From NCBI RefSeq assembly GCF_007991735.1, contig NZ_BJYX01000008.1:62001-126000 (forward strand): DNA of 64,000 nt, in the 5' to 3' direction. Each line of letters starts with the position of its first letter. Position 1 is the first letter of the stretch. Positions 25,352 through 35,753 of the stretch are shown here, piece by piece. A program made the translations under genes and the position numbers. The stretch comes from Terrabacter aerolatus (GTDB lineage: Bacteria > Actinomycetota > Actinomycetes > Actinomycetales > Dermatophilaceae). The notes beneath the pieces were generated by a model. The model saw only the letters and a list, made by a program, of their open reading frames with translations, had not been told where the DNA came from and searched no databases.

Positions 25352-26329
25352 TCAGGTGGTGAGCAGGATCTTCCCGATGTGTCCCGACGCCTCCATCTCG
25401 CGGTGGGCCTCGGCGGCCTGGGCCAGCGGGTGGCGCGAGTGGATCACGGGGTGCACGGCGCCGGACTCGATGAGCGGCCACACGTGCTCGCGCACGGCGG
25501 CGACGATGGCGGCCTTCTCCGGCGCCGGGCGGGCGCGCAGCGACGTCGCGATGACGGCAGCGCGCTTGGCCAGGAGCATGCCCATGTCGAGCTCGCCCTT
25601 GCGGCCGCCCATGAGCCCGATCGTGACGAGCCGGCCGCTGATGGCGAGGGCCTCGACGTTGCGGGCGAGGTACTTGGCGCCCATGTTGTCGAGGATGACG
25701 TCGGCGCCGTGGCCCTTCGTCAGCTCACGCACGCGCTCGACGAAGTCCTCCTCGCGGTAGTTGACGAGGAACTCGGCGCCGAGGTCGCGGCACACGTCGA
25801 GCTTGGCCTGGCTGCCCGCGGTGACCGCGACGTGGGCACCGACCGCCTTGGCGAGCTGGATGGCCATGGTGCCGATGCCGGAGCTGCCGCCGTGGACGAG
25901 GAGCACCTGGCCGGGCTGGATGTTGGCGACGAGGAAGACGTTGGACCAGACGGTGCACGTCACCTCGGGAAGACCGGCGGCGTCGACGAGGGAGACGCCG
26001 CGCGGCACGGGGAGCAGCTGGTCGGCCGGCGCCACGACGCGCTCGGCGTAGCCGCCGCCGTCGATGAGGGCGCACACCTCGTCGCCGACCTGCCAGTCCT
26101 CGACGCCCTCGCCGAGCGCCGCGATGCGCCCGCTGACCTCGAGCCCGGGGTACTCCGACGCGCCGGGAGGCGGCGGGTAGTGGCCGAGCCGCTGCATGAC
26201 GTCGGCGCGGTTGACCCCCGCGGCGACGACGTCGATGAGCACCTGGCCGGGACCGGCCTCGGGGTCGGGTACCTCGTCGAGGACGAGGCTGTCGGCGTCT
26301 CCGGGCTCTGGGATCGTGATGGCGCGCAT
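25352..26329 (-). CDS. NAD(P)H-quinone oxidoreductase (PIG3/Qor-like)
   Basis: A 325-residue medium-chain reductase without zinc ligands. The N-terminal GroES-like part contains GVNRADVMQRLGHYPPPPG and the YPGLEVSG block. The NADPH-binding motif is VHGGSSGIGTMAIQLAK (about 143-159). Length and the PPPPGASEYPG segment fit the TP53I3/PIG3-type quinone reductases, which reduce quinones with NADPH. ATG start. It is followed on the same strand by nothing obvious; the IclR gene lies 60 bases upstream. Confidence 0.87.
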   Translation of the reverse strand: MRAITIPEPGDADSLVLDEVPDPEAGPGQVLIDVVAAGVNRADVMQRLGHYPPPPGASEYPGLEVSGRIAALGEGVEDWQVGDEVCALIDGGGYAERVVAPADQLLPVPRGVSLVDAAGLPEVTCTVWSNVFLVANIQPGQVLLVHGGSSGIGTMAIQLAKAVGAHVAVTAGSQAKLDVCRDLGAEFLVNYREEDFVERVRELTKGHGADVILDNMGAKYLARNVEALAISGRLVTIGLMGGRKGELDMGMLLAKRAAVIATSLRARPAPEKAAIVAAVREHVWPLIESGAVHPVIHSRHPLAQAAEAHREMEASGHIGKILLTT

Positions 26330-26389
26330 GGGCCGAGCCTATTGACCGTGACCCCCGGAGCGCACGAGCGCCCCGCCCGGGTCTCCGGC

Positions 26390-27163
26390 TCAGCGCCGTC
26401 CGCCCGCGTTGGGGCTGAGGCGGCGCGCGATGTCGTCGGCGGCGAGGCGGGCCCGGGCCACGAGCTCGGTCACGTGCTCGGGGGTGGCGTCCGCGGTGCG
26501 CATCGTCAGCGCGACGGCGGCCAGCGGCCGGCCCGCGCGGTCGAGGACGGGCACGGCCACCGACGACAGGTCGGCCGTGACGGTGCCCTCCTCGCGGGCA
26601 TGACCCTCGGTGCGGGTGCGCGCGAGGATGCTGCGCAGCTCGGCCAGCGAGCGAGGCCCCCCGCCGCTGCGCTCCACGAACGACGCGCGGTCGGGGTAGA
26701 GGGCGCGCACCTGGGTCGCGGGAAGGGCGGAGAGCATCGCGAGCCCGCTCGCGGTCAGGTGTGCGGGCAGGCGCACGCCGACGTCGGTGACGAGCATCGG
26801 CTGGCCGGGTGCTCGCTCCTCGAGGAGGTAGATGACGTCGCGCCCGTCGAGCGTGGCGAAGTGGGCGTTGCGGCCGCACTGGTCGACGAGGCGCCGCATC
26901 GCCGCCCGCGCGACCCGTGCCAGGGGCGCCTGCCGCTGGTAGGCCGAGCCGAGCTCGTAGGCCGCCTGGCCGAGGCCGAAGCGACGCTCCTCGACGTAGT
27001 GGGTGACGTAGCCACGCTCGTGCAGCACCTTGAGCAGGTGGTAGACCGAGCTGCGGGGAAGTCCCAGGTCCCGGGCGATCGACGCTGCCGGCACCGGCTC
27101 GGCGTGGCGCGAGAGGTGCTCGAGGACGTCGAGCGCGTTGGCGGCGGCCGGGGCGTTGGACAC
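26390..27163 (-). CDS. IclR-family regulator, likely of histidine utilisation
   Basis: A 257-residue regulator with an N-terminal winged helix (IARDLGLPRSSVYHLLKVL, about residues 27-45) and the C-terminal IclR effector domain (GREE-type loop HAREEGTVTADLSSVAVPV). I chose GTG 27163 because AGGAGG is eight bases upstream; GTG 27172 sits on that site. It is divergent from hutH, with a GTCTCG-CATC-CGAGAC palindrome between them. Control of the hut genes by histidine or urocanate is inferred from position only. Confidence 0.83.
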   Translation of the reverse strand: MSNAPAAANALDVLEHLSRHAEPVPAASIARDLGLPRSSVYHLLKVLHERGYVTHYVEERRFGLGQAAYELGSAYQRQAPLARVARAAMRRLVDQCGRNAHFATLDGRDVIYLLEERAPGQPMLVTDVGVRLPAHLTASGLAMLSALPATQVRALYPDRASFVERSGGGPRSLAELRSILARTRTEGHAREEGTVTADLSSVAVPVLDRAGRPLAAVALTMRTADATPEHVTELVARARLAADDIARRLSPNAGGRR

Positions 27164-27193
27164 GTGGCCCACCTCCTGTCAGCGATCGACGAC

Positions 27194-27209
27194 GTCTCGC
27201 ATCCGAGAC
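27194..27209. promoter_or_regulatory. Perfect palindrome between iclR-type gene and hutH
   Basis: GTCTCG (27194-27199) and CGAGAC (27204-27209) flank CATC. It is 31 bases from the regulator's start and 56 from hutH. A symmetrical site of this size in a divergent promoter suits an IclR dimer. Confidence 0.5.
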
Positions 27210-27264
27210 AATTGTCCTCCTCGGCGGGCCGTTGCGCCACTGGTTCGGCGGTTCGATGGGAACC

Positions 27265-28917
27265 ATGAACGCAGCACCCTCGGCCGGCTCCCCAGCCGGC
27301 GCCGTCGCCAGCCCCCACGCCGGCCCTGCCGCCGGTTCTCTCGCCGGTCGTGGCTCCGGTCGTGGCTCCGGTCCGGTCCCGACCGTCACGGTCGGCACCG
27401 GCCCGCTGTCCCTCGACGACGTCGTCGCGGTCGCCCGCCACGGTGCGCCGGTCGAGCTGTCCGCCGAGGCCGAGGCCGAGATCTCGCGCAGCCGCGCCGT
27501 CATCGAGGACCTCGCCCACGACACGGTGCCGCACTACGGCGTGTCGACCGGCTTCGGCGCGCTCGCGACCCGCCATATCCCGACGGAGCTGCGTGCCCAG
27601 CTGCAGCGCTCGCTCGTGCGATCGCACGCGGCCGGAGCAGGCCCGGAGGTCGAGCGTGAGGTCGTGCGCGCCCTCATGCTGCTGCGCCTGTCGACCCTCG
27701 CCACCGGCCGCACGGGCGTGCGTCTCGAGACCGCGAGGACGTATGCCGCCCTGCTGAGTGCCGGGATCACCCCGGTCGTGCACGAGTACGGCTCGCTCGG
27801 CTGCTCCGGCGACCTCGCCCCGCTCTCCCACTGCGCCCTGGCTGCCATGGGGGAGGGGCCGGTCCGCCTCGCCGACGGCACCCTGTCCGATGCGGCGACC
27901 GCCCTGCGCGAGCACGGGATCGAGCCGGTGGTCCTCGCCGAGAAGGAGGGCCTCGCCCTCATCAACGGCACCGACGGCATGCTCGGCATGCTCGTCCTCG
28001 CCATCCACGACCTACGTCACCTGCTCAAAATCGCCGACGTCTCGGCCGCGATGAGCGTCGAGGGCCTGCTCGGGTCCGACAGCGTCTTCGCGGCCGACCT
28101 GCACGCGCTGCGTCCGCAGGTGGGGCAGGGCGCCTCGGCCGCGAACATCCTTGCGGTCATGGCCGGTTCGCCGATCCGCGAGTCGCACCGCACCGAGGAG
28201 TGCACGAGGGTGCAGGACGCCTACTCCCTCCGGTGCGCACCGCAGGTGCACGGCGGCGCCCGCGACACCGTCGAGCACGCCGCCCGGGTCGCGGCCGCCG
28301 AGCTCGCCTCCGCCGTCGACAACCCCGTCGTCACCCCGGACGGCCGGGTCGAGTCCAACGGCAACTTCCACGGGGCCCCGGTCGCCTACGTGCTCGACTT
28401 CCTCGCCATCGTCGCCGCGGACGTCGCGTCGATGTCCGAGCGTCGCTCCGACCGCTTCCTCGACCAGGCGCGCAGCCACGGCCTGCCGCCGTTCCTCGCC
28501 GACGACCCCGGCGTCGACTCGGGCCTCATGATCGCGCAGTACACCCAGGCAGCCATGGTCTCGGAGATGAAGCGCCTCGCCGTCCCGGCGTCGGTCGACT
28601 CGATCCCGAGCTCGGCCATGCAGGAGGACCACGTGTCGATGGGCTGGTCGGGCGCCCGCAAGCTGCGCCGGTCCGTCGACGCCCTGGGCCGCGTCCTGTC
28701 GATCGAGGTGCTGACGGCGGCCCGGGGCATCCAGCTGCGGGCACCGCTCGAGCCGGCCCCGGCCACCGGCGCGGTCATCGCCGCGCTGTCGGCCCGCACC
28801 AACGCGGCCCCGGGCCCGGACCGCTTCCTCGCCCCCGACATCGAGGGCGCCCACCGGGCGGTGACCGACGGCGACGTCCTCGCCGCCGCCGAGTCCGTCA
28901 CCGGCGCGCTCCGCTGA
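27265..28917 (+). CDS. hutH: Histidine ammonia-lyase
   Basis: A 550-residue enzyme that deaminates L-histidine to urocanate, the first step of the Hut pathway. The self-cyclising MIO cofactor triad is Cys180-Ser181-Gly182 ([12 protein letters not shown]), not the more common Ala-Ser-Gly; the CSG form occurs in Streptomyces HutH. Other active-site signatures are [24 protein letters not shown] and NFHG. The N-terminal ~45 residues (Ala/Gly/Pro-rich) extend beyond usual HutH starts, so the true start may be downstream of this ATG, or at ATG 27256. Divergent from the IclR gene. Confidence 0.93.
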   Translation: MNAAPSAGSPAGAVASPHAGPAAGSLAGRGSGRGSGPVPTVTVGTGPLSLDDVVAVARHGAPVELSAEAEAEISRSRAVIEDLAHDTVPHYGVSTGFGALATRHIPTELRAQLQRSLVRSHAAGAGPEVEREVVRALMLLRLSTLATGRTGVRLETARTYAALLSAGITPVVHEYGSLGCSGDLAPLSHCALAAMGEGPVRLADGTLSDAATALREHGIEPVVLAEKEGLALINGTDGMLGMLVLAIHDLRHLLKIADVSAAMSVEGLLGSDSVFAADLHALRPQVGQGASAANILAVMAGSPIRESHRTEECTRVQDAYSLRCAPQVHGGARDTVEHAARVAAAELASAVDNPVVTPDGRVESNGNFHGAPVAYVLDFLAIVAADVASMSERRSDRFLDQARSHGLPPFLADDPGVDSGLMIAQYTQAAMVSEMKRLAVPASVDSIPSSAMQEDHVSMGWSGARKLRRSVDALGRVLSIEVLTAARGIQLRAPLEPAPATGAVIAALSARTNAAPGPDRFLAPDIEGAHRAVTDGDVLAAAESVTGALR

Positions 28918-28961
28918 GCGACCCGGCATACCAACGATTTTCCCGCTCGAAGGAGAGTGAC

Positions 28962-30617
28962 ATGGAAGGTGCACGACCCGTCCGCGCGGCGCGCGGCACG
29001 CAGCTGACCGCGCAGTCGTGGGCCACCGAGGCCCCCCTGCGGATGCTCATGAACAACCTCGACCCCGAGGTGGCCGAGCGCCCCGACGACCTCGTCGTCT
29101 ACGGCGGCACGGGCCGGGCGGCGCGCGACTGGAAGTCGTTCGACGCGATGGTGCGCACGCTGACGACGCTCAAGCAGGACGAGACGATGCTCGTCCAGAG
29201 CGGGCGCCCCGTCGGCGTCATGCAGACGCACGAGTGGGCCCCGCGCGTGCTCATCGCCAACTCCAACCTCGTCGGCGACTGGGCCACGTGGCCCGAGTTC
29301 CGCCGCCTCGAGCACCTCGGCCTGACGATGTACGGCCAGATGACGGCCGGGTCGTGGATCTACATCGGCACCCAGGGCATCGTCCAGGGCACGTACGAGA
29401 CCTTCGCCGCCGTCGCGGAGAAGCGGTTCGGCGGGACGCTCGCGGGCACCCTGACGCTCACCGGTGGCTGCGGCGGCATGGGCGGCGCACAGCCGCTCGC
29501 CGTCACGATGAACGACGGTGCGTGCCTCATCGTCGACGTCGACCCCGCCCGCCTGCACCGGCGGGTCGAGCACCGCTACCTCGACGAGGTAGCGAAGGAC
29601 CTCGACGACGCCATCGACAAGGCGCTGGCCGCCAAGCGCGAGCGGCGCGGCTGGTCCGTCGGCGTCGTCGGGAACGCGGCCGAGATCTTCCCCGAGCTGC
29701 TGCGACGCGGCGTGGAGATCGACATCGTCACCGACCAGACGTCGGCGCACGACCCGCTCAGCTACCTCCCCGAGGGCGTGGACCTCGCCGACTGGGCGGA
29801 GTACGCCGAGAAGAAGCCCGAGGACTTCACCGACCGCGCCCGCGCCTCGATGGCCAAGCACGTCAAGGCGATGGTCGAGTTCCAGGACGCCGGAGCCGAG
29901 GTCTTCGACTACGGCAACTCGATCCGCGACGAGGCCCGCCAGGGCGGCTACGACCGCGCCTTCGAGTTCCCCGGCTTCGTGCCGGCCTACATCCGGCCGC
30001 TCTTCTGCGAGGGCAAGGGGCCGTTCCGCTGGGCCGCGCTCTCGGGCGACCCGAAGGACATCGCCGCGACCGACAAGGCCGTGCTTGAGCTCTTCCCCGA
30101 CAACGACCGGCTGCACAAGTGGATCCGCGGCGCCCAGGACCGGATCGCCTTCCAGGGCCTGCCGGCCCGCATCTGCTGGCTCGGCTACGGCGAGCGCGAC
30201 AAGGCCGGCCTGAAGTTCAACGAGATGGTGCGCACGGGCGAGATCTCCGCGCCGATCGTCATCGGCCGCGACCACCTCGACTCGGGCTCGGTGGCCTCTC
30301 CCTACCGCGAGACCGAGTCGATGGCCGACGGCTCCGACGCCATCGCCGACTGGCCGCTGCTCAACGCGCTCGTCAACACGAGCTCGGGCGCCAGCTGGGT
30401 CTCGATCCACCACGGCGGCGGCGTCGGCATCGGACGCAGCCTGCACGCCGGCCAGGTGAGCCTCGCCGACGGCACCGACCTCGCCGCGCAGAAGCTCGCG
30501 CGCGTCCTGACCAACGACCCCGGCATGGGCGTCATCCGGCACGTCGACGCCGGCTACGACATCGCCGACCGCGTCGCGCACGAGCGTGGCGTCCGCGTCC
30601 CGATGCAGGAGGGCTGA
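28962..30617 (+). CDS. hutU: Urocanate hydratase
   Basis: A 551-residue urocanase that hydrates urocanate to imidazolonepropionate, using tightly bound NAD+ as an electrophile. The NAD-binding segment [14 protein letters not shown], the active-site Cys405 in ARICWLGYG and HHGGGVGIG are all present. AAGGAGAG lies upstream of the ATG. It follows hutH by 44 bases and is surely co-transcribed with it. Length is normal. Confidence 0.96.
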   Translation: MEGARPVRAARGTQLTAQSWATEAPLRMLMNNLDPEVAERPDDLVVYGGTGRAARDWKSFDAMVRTLTTLKQDETMLVQSGRPVGVMQTHEWAPRVLIANSNLVGDWATWPEFRRLEHLGLTMYGQMTAGSWIYIGTQGIVQGTYETFAAVAEKRFGGTLAGTLTLTGGCGGMGGAQPLAVTMNDGACLIVDVDPARLHRRVEHRYLDEVAKDLDDAIDKALAAKRERRGWSVGVVGNAAEIFPELLRRGVEIDIVTDQTSAHDPLSYLPEGVDLADWAEYAEKKPEDFTDRARASMAKHVKAMVEFQDAGAEVFDYGNSIRDEARQGGYDRAFEFPGFVPAYIRPLFCEGKGPFRWAALSGDPKDIAATDKAVLELFPDNDRLHKWIRGAQDRIAFQGLPARICWLGYGERDKAGLKFNEMVRTGEISAPIVIGRDHLDSGSVASPYRETESMADGSDAIADWPLLNALVNTSSGASWVSIHHGGGVGIGRSLHAGQVSLADGTDLAAQKLARVLTNDPGMGVIRHVDAGYDIADRVAHERGVRVPMQEG

Positions 30618-30654
30618 GAGGGCGTATGCCGTCCAGCGGGTTCGGGCGGAGGGC

Positions 30655-31035
30655 TCAGCGGCGGGGGCGACGCACCGTGATCGGGCCCTTGGCGTGGTCG
30701 GGGTCGATGACCCGACCGCCCTGGATGATCTGGGCGCGCCCGGCGGCGACGAGCCGTCGGGCCGCGTTCCGGGCCGGCTCGACGAGCGTCTCCCAGTCGG
30801 CGCCGCCGACGCTCCGGGCCGCGTCGGAGGGGTCGACCGTCGCCGAGGCGGCATGTGCCCGGACGAGCTTGGTCAAGGCGTCCTCGAGCTCGATGTCGAC
30901 GGGAGTCAGACCGTGCTTGCGGCAGTTGTCGGAGCACCAGCGCACGCTCGCCCAGTCGCGCTCCCAGGCCTTGCGCCACGTGATCGTGCGACCGCATCGA
31001 GCGCACGGTTTGGTGGGTAGCGGGGTGCGTGACAT
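30655..31035 (-). CDS. DUF2256-DUF3253 protein
   Basis: A 126-residue protein of two small domains. The first is DUF2256, a Cys-cluster fold ([20 protein letters not shown], then [10 protein letters not shown], about 9-45). The second is DUF3253, a winged-helix-like fold (about 50-126, including TVRRPRR at the end). Function is unknown; the Cys quartet suggests a structural metal. It lies on the opposite strand between hutU and the amidohydrolase and has no evident link to histidine use. Confidence 0.78.
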   Translation of the reverse strand: MSRTPLPTKPCARCGRTITWRKAWERDWASVRWCSDNCRKHGLTPVDIELEDALTKLVRAHAASATVDPSDAARSVGGADWETLVEPARNAARRLVAAGRAQIIQGGRVIDPDHAKGPITVRRPRR

Positions 31036-31069
31036 GTGCACAGTCTGCGCCCTCGACGGGGTGAGGGCG

Positions 31070-31612
31070 TCAACGGTCCTTGCGGACCTCCTCGTCGGAG
31101 ATGTCCGCGACCGTCGCGTCGAAGAGGCGGATGACGTCGTCGCCGTTGACGGTGAGCCCGATCCCGTGGCCGCCACCTCCGAGCGAGATGCGCCTCCCGA
31201 CGAGGTGGGTGTCGGCGATGACCGGCAGGCGCGTGGCCGAGCCGAAGGGCGTGATGGTGCCGCGCTCATAGCCCGTGACGGCCTTGGCGGCCTCGGCGTC
31301 GGGCATCGAGATGCGGTTCGTGCCCAGCAGGGCACGCACCTTGGCCCACGAGAAGGTGCGGTCGCCGGGCACGAGGACGAAGACGTGGTCGTCCTCCGCC
31401 CGTCGCACGACGAGGGTCTTGATGAGGTCGCGCGGCTCGATGCCCCGCGCGGCGGCCGCCTCCTCGAGGCTCGAGACGCGACCGTGCCGGGTCACCGTGT
31501 GCTCGATGCCGGCCGCGACCACGGCATCGACCGCGGGCGTGCGCGGCGCCCCCTCCGCGCTCAGGTCAGTACGCTCGGCGGTGTCATCACGGTCAGCGGC
31601 CTCGGGGGACAT
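31070..31612 (-). CDS. YbaK/EbsC-family aminoacyl-tRNA deacylase
   Basis: A 180-residue editing domain. The core reads [11 protein letters not shown] (with the conserved Lys), [15 protein letters not shown] and [14 protein letters not shown]. Members hydrolyse mischarged tRNA such as Cys-tRNA(Pro) or Ala-tRNA(Pro). The ATG at 31612 has no good Shine-Dalgarno sequence; the first ~25 residues are acidic and poorly conserved. It is divergent from the M20 amidohydrolase and 34 bases upstream of the DUF2256 gene on the same strand. Confidence 0.85.
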   Translation of the reverse strand: MSPEAADRDDTAERTDLSAEGAPRTPAVDAVVAAGIEHTVTRHGRVSSLEEAAAARGIEPRDLIKTLVVRRAEDDHVFVLVPGDRTFSWAKVRALLGTNRISMPDAEAAKAVTGYERGTITPFGSATRLPVIADTHLVGRRISLGGGGHGIGLTVNGDDVIRLFDATVADISDEEVRKDR

Positions 31613-31680
31613 GTGCGACAGCCTAGTTTCGAGCCCGGTCCGGCAGGTCGGCGATGCCGGCGATGCAAGGAGATGACGAC

Positions 31681-32934
31681 GTGACGACGAGCTTCGACCG
31701 CCTGTGGGCCGACCTCGAGCCGGTCGGCCGGCACGCGGCGACGGGCGGCTACCGCCGCTTCGCCTGGACGCGGACCGACCACGACCTGCGGGAGTGGTTC
31801 GCGGCCGAGTGCGCGGCCCGCGGCCTCGACCTCGTCGAGGACCGCGCCGGCAACCAGTGGGGCTGGTGGGGCGATCCCGACCGCACACCCGGGGTCGTCA
31901 TCGGCTCGCACCTCGACTCCGTCCCGGACGGCGGCGCCTTCGACGGCCCGCTCGGGGTCGTCAGCGCCCTCGCCACCGTCGATGCGCTGCGCGAGGCGGG
32001 CCTCGAGCCCGACGTGCCCATCGGGGTCGTCAACTTCGTCGACGAGGAGGGTGCCCGCTTCGGCATCGCCTGCGCCGGCTCCCGCATCATCACCGGAGCG
32101 CTCGACGCCGACCGGGCCCGCGCCCTCACCGACGCGGACGGCGTCTCGATGGCCGAGGCCTGGCGCAGCGCGGGCCGCGACCCCGACACGCTCGGCCGGG
32201 ACGACGAGACTGTGCGCCGCATCGGCCGTTTCGTCGAGCTGCACGTCGAGCAGGGCAAGGCGCTCGCGCTCGCCCCCGACGGCGGCGACGACCTCACCGA
32301 CCCCGCCCGTGCGGTCGCCATCGGCACCGACATCTGGCCGCACGGCCGCTGGCGCATCGACATCCCCGGCGAGGCCAACCACGCCGGAACGACGCGCCTC
32401 GAGGACCGCAAGGACGCCATGCTCGGACTCGCCGAGGTCGTCCAGGCGGCCAGGTCGTATGCCGTGCGGCTCGGCTGCGTGGCCACCGTGGGCAAGGTCG
32501 ACGTCGTCCCGGGTGGCGTCAACGCCATCCCGAGCCACGTCACGGCCTGGCTCGACGCGCGGGGCCGGAGCGAGCACGTCGTCCACGCCGTCGTCGACGC
32601 CGTCTCGGCCGAGGCGCAGCGCCTCGGGGCGAGCACGACCGAGGAGTCGTGGACCCCGACGACGACCTTCGACACGCGACTCGTGGAGCGGCTGCACGGC
32701 ATACTCCCCGACGCGCCGCTGCTCGGCACGGGAGCGGGGCACGACGCCGGCATCCTCGCCACGCACGGCGTGGCGACGGCCATGCTCTTCGTGCGCAACC
32801 CCACAGGTGTTTCACATTCGCCCAGCGAGTCCGCGACCACCGAGGACTGCCACCATGGGGTCACGGCCCTCACCGCCGTGGTGACCGAGCTGTGCACAGG
32901 GAAGGACCCCGAGTCGATGAGCGTGGCCCGATGA
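31681..32934 (+). CDS. M20-family amidohydrolase in the hut cluster, likely N-formylglutamate or related amide hydrolase
   Basis: A 417-residue zinc enzyme annotated in relatives as allantoate amidohydrolase. Metal-binding motifs are GSHLDSVPDGG (His/Asp), NFVDEEGARFG (Glu pair) and HVEQGK; the GTGAGHDAG block supplies the late His. GTG start with AAGGAG upstream. Its stop overlaps hutF by ATGA. The pathway through HutF yields N-formylglutamate, which needs an amidase. No HutG-type gene is seen, so this enzyme probably fills that step. As I recall, Streptomyces has the same neighbour order. Confidence 0.8.
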   Translation: MTTSFDRLWADLEPVGRHAATGGYRRFAWTRTDHDLREWFAAECAARGLDLVEDRAGNQWGWWGDPDRTPGVVIGSHLDSVPDGGAFDGPLGVVSALATVDALREAGLEPDVPIGVVNFVDEEGARFGIACAGSRIITGALDADRARALTDADGVSMAEAWRSAGRDPDTLGRDDETVRRIGRFVELHVEQGKALALAPDGGDDLTDPARAVAIGTDIWPHGRWRIDIPGEANHAGTTRLEDRKDAMLGLAEVVQAARSYAVRLGCVATVGKVDVVPGGVNAIPSHVTAWLDARGRSEHVVHAVVDAVSAEAQRLGASTTEESWTPTTTFDTRLVERLHGILPDAPLLGTGAGHDAGILATHGVATAMLFVRNPTGVSHSPSESATTEDCHHGVTALTAVVTELCTGKDPESMSVAR

Positions 32935-34265
32935 CTGCTTTCTGGTGCGAGAGTGCTTGGCTGACAGGCGGACTGGCCCACCGGGTGCGTCTCGTGACGC
33001 AGGACGGCCTGCTCAAGGACGTCCTCGTCGACGCCGACCCGCAGCCCGACGACGTCCGGCTCGCGGGGGTCACGCTGCCCGGCATGGCCAACGCACACAG
33101 CCACGCCTTCCACCGGGCGCTCCGTGGGCGCGTCAACGGCGGGGGCGGCAACTTCTGGAGCTGGCGCGAGCAGATGTACGCCGCCGCGGAGCAGCTCAAC
33201 CCCGACACGTACTTCATGCTCGCGCGGGCCGTCTTCGCCGAGATGGTGCAGGCCGGCATCACGGTCGTCGGGGAGTTCCACTACGTCCACCACCGGCCGG
33301 GAGGGCACCCCTACCGCGACCCCAACGCCATGGGTCTCGCCGTGCGCCAGGCGGCCGACGAGGCCGGCATCCGGCTCACGCTGCTCGACACGTGCTACCT
33401 CGAGGGCGGCCTCAACGGTGGCGGGCACGTCGAGCTGCACCCCGGGCAGCTCCGGTTCAGCGACGGCACCGTCGAGGCGTGGGCGGAGCGCATGTCGGCC
33501 CGACGCCCCGAGACCGACCGCGTGCGGCTGGGAGCGGCGATCCACTCGGTGCGCGCGGTCCGGCGCGAGGACCTGCCCCGGGTCGTCGAGGCGGCGGGCG
33601 ACCTGCCGCTCCACGTGCACCTGTCGGAGCAGCACGGCGAGAACCTCGCGTGCCAGATGTTCTACGGCGCCAGCCCGACCCAACTGCTCGACGAGGCCGG
33701 TGCCCTGGGAGCCCACGCGACCGCGGTGCACGCCACGCACCTCGAGGACCACGACATCGAGCTGCTCGGCGGCACCGGCACCGGCGCGTGCTTCTGCCCG
33801 ACGACCGAGCGCGACCTCGCCGACGGCATCGGGCCGGCCCGGGCGCTGCACGACGCCGGCAGCCCGCTCTCGCTCGGCTCCGACCAGCACGTCGTCATCG
33901 ACCCGTTCGAGGAGCTGCGCGGGCTCGAGATGCACGAGCGGCTCGTCACCAACGAGCGCGACCGCTTCTCGGCCAACGACCTGCTCCTCGCGGCCTCGTT
34001 CAACGGCTACCGGTCCCTCGGCTGGTCCGACGGCGGCCACCTGAGCAAGGGTGCGCTCGCCGACTTCGTCACCGTGCGCACCGACACGGTCAACACCGCC
34101 GGCGCCGCACACGACCAGATCATCTACGCGTGCGTCGCCTCCGACGTCTCGACGGTCGTCGTCGGCGGTGACGTCGTCGTCAGCGACGGCCACCACCGGA
34201 TGGGTGACGTCGGCCGGATGCTCGTCGGCGCCATCGACCGGGTGGCCGGGGGCGTCCCGGCGTGA
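32931..34265 (+). CDS. hutF: Formimidoylglutamate deiminase
   Basis: A 444-residue amidohydrolase-superfamily enzyme that deaminates N-formimino-L-glutamate to N-formylglutamate and ammonia. The metal site HSH within [15 protein letters not shown] (about 46-60), the HVHLSEQ strand, the HATHL motif and Asp in GSDQHV are in place. The FWSWREQMY segment is typical of HutF. It overlaps its neighbours by ATGA and GTGA, so amidohydrolase, hutF and hutI form one coupled unit. Confidence 0.93.
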   Translation: MTAFWCESAWLTGGLAHRVRLVTQDGLLKDVLVDADPQPDDVRLAGVTLPGMANAHSHAFHRALRGRVNGGGGNFWSWREQMYAAAEQLNPDTYFMLARAVFAEMVQAGITVVGEFHYVHHRPGGHPYRDPNAMGLAVRQAADEAGIRLTLLDTCYLEGGLNGGGHVELHPGQLRFSDGTVEAWAERMSARRPETDRVRLGAAIHSVRAVRREDLPRVVEAAGDLPLHVHLSEQHGENLACQMFYGASPTQLLDEAGALGAHATAVHATHLEDHDIELLGGTGTGACFCPTTERDLADGIGPARALHDAGSPLSLGSDQHVVIDPFEELRGLEMHERLVTNERDRFSANDLLLAASFNGYRSLGWSDGGHLSKGALADFVTVRTDTVNTAGAAHDQIIYACVASDVSTVVVGGDVVVSDGHHRMGDVGRMLVGAIDRVAGGVPA

Positions 34266-35458
34266 GCCTGCTCCTCACGGGCATCGCCGAGCTGACGACG
34301 AACGACCCGTCTCGCGGCGACGGCCTCGGCGACCCCGGCGACGCACTCCTCGGCATCGTCCGCGACGCGGCCCTCGTCGTCTCCGCGGACGGCGTCGTCG
34401 AGTGGGTCGGGCCGGCCCGCGAGGCCCCCGACGCCGACAGCCGCCGCGACCTCGGCGGCCGGGCCGTCATCCCCGGGTTCGTCGACTCGCACAGCCACCT
34501 CGTCTTCGCGGGCGACCGCTCGGCCGAGTTCGCCGCGCGCATGACCGGCACGCCCTACGACGGCGGTGGCATCGCGGTGTCGGTCGCCGCGACCCGCGCC
34601 GCGAGCGACGACGAGCTGCGCGCCCTCGTGGCCGCCCGCGTCGCCGAGATGCGGTCGCAGGGCACGACGACCGTGGAGATCAAGAGCGGCTACGGCCTCA
34701 CCCTCGAGGACGAGCTGCGCAGCCTCCGCATCGCCCGGGACTTCACGCCGCACACGACGTTCCTCGGCGCCCACGTCGTGCCGCGCGAGTACGCGTCGGA
34801 CCGCGCGGCCTACGTCGACCTCGTGACCGGTCCCATGCTCGACGCGGTCGTCGCCGACGGCCCGACCTCGCTGGCCGAGAGCATCGACGTCTTCTGCGAG
34901 CCGCACTCGGCCCACGCGTTCGACGGGGACGAGGCGCGCGCCGTCCTCGAGGCCGGCCGGGCCGCGGGCCTGGCGATCCGCGTCCACGGCAACCAGCTCG
35001 GCCACGGGCCGGGCGTCCGACTGGCCTGCGAGCTCGGCGCCCGCAGCGTCGACCACTGCACCTTCCTCGCCGACGCCGACGTCGAGGCGCTCGTCGCCGC
35101 GCGCGGGACCACCGTGGCGACGCTCCTGCCCGGCGTCGAGTTCTCGACGCGGTCGCCCTACCCGGACGCGCGGGCGCTCATCGATGCCGGCGTCGACGTG
35201 GCGCTCGCGAGCGACTGCAACCCGGGCACGTGCTACTCGTCGTCGATCCCGTTCGCGATCGCGCTCGCCGTGCGCGAGATGGGGATGACACCCGCCGAGG
35301 CGCTGCACGCCGCGACCGCGGTCTCGGCCCGCTCGCTCGGCCTCGACCGGCGGATCGCGCCGGGGCAGGCGGCCGAGCTGGCCGTCCTCGACGCGCCGAG
35401 CCACCTGCACCTCGCCTACCGGGCCGGGGTGCCGATCGTCCGCGCGCTCGACCTCTAG
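34262..35458 (+). CDS. hutI: Imidazolonepropionase
   Basis: A 398-residue enzyme that opens the imidazolone ring to give formiminoglutamate, the step between HutU and HutF. The [14 protein letters not shown] block (metal His pair), EIKSGYG, HGNQLG and ASDCNPGTC are classic HutI signatures. GTG start overlaps the hutF stop by four bases. Its own stop overlaps the convergent DUF1918 gene by four bases. Confidence 0.95.
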   Translation: MSLLLTGIAELTTNDPSRGDGLGDPGDALLGIVRDAALVVSADGVVEWVGPAREAPDADSRRDLGGRAVIPGFVDSHSHLVFAGDRSAEFAARMTGTPYDGGGIAVSVAATRAASDDELRALVAARVAEMRSQGTTTVEIKSGYGLTLEDELRSLRIARDFTPHTTFLGAHVVPREYASDRAAYVDLVTGPMLDAVVADGPTSLAESIDVFCEPHSAHAFDGDEARAVLEAGRAAGLAIRVHGNQLGHGPGVRLACELGARSVDHCTFLADADVEALVAARGTTVATLLPGVEFSTRSPYPDARALIDAGVDVALASDCNPGTCYSSSIPFAIALAVREMGMTPAEALHAATAVSARSLGLDRRIAPGQAAELAVLDAPSHLHLAYRAGVPIVRALDL

Positions 35459-35661
35459 CCGGCCGGCGACTCGTCGGGGTGCACGCAGCGCAGCACCGAG
35501 CCGGGTCCCGGATGGATGATCCCGGTGTGCCCGTCGGACCACTCCACGACGTAGGGCGGGGCGCCGCCCTCGCCCTTCACCTCCCGGATGGTCCCTTCGC
35601 GCGTGCCCTGACCGACGTGCTCCGCGGCCATCGTGATGCGGTCACCGACCCGTGCCTCCAT
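35455..35661 (-). CDS. DUF1918 protein
   Basis: A 68-residue protein consisting of a single DUF1918 domain: [18 protein letters not shown], then [20 protein letters not shown]. This is a small SH3-like barrel of unknown role, common in DosR-type stress clusters. A second copy, fused to DUF1876, is encoded at 37306-37824, and the two share GHTG.IYPGPG-type ends. It is the last gene of a leftward group with the metallo-beta-lactamase gene, 92 bases upstream. Confidence 0.82.
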   Translation of the reverse strand: MEARVGDRITMAAEHVGQGTREGTIREVKGEGGAPPYVVEWSDGHTGIIHPGPGSVLRCVHPDESPAG

Positions 35662-35753
35662 GGCACACCTCCTCGCGCTGGGGATCCCCTCCTAGCAGAC
35701 CACCTCCGGGGCCGCGCCGGAAGGCCTTGACCGGCTGAGTGACCCGCGATACC

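Noticed and set aside
28962-35458. The reverse DUF2256 and YbaK genes as part of the hut system
   Set aside because: Both belong to families with no histidine link and are transcribed the other way; their place looks incidental.
35680-35689. GGGGATCCCC palindrome upstream of the DUF1918 gene
   Set aside because: A lone 10-base palindrome in GC-rich DNA is weak evidence, and nothing similar is found near the linked genes.
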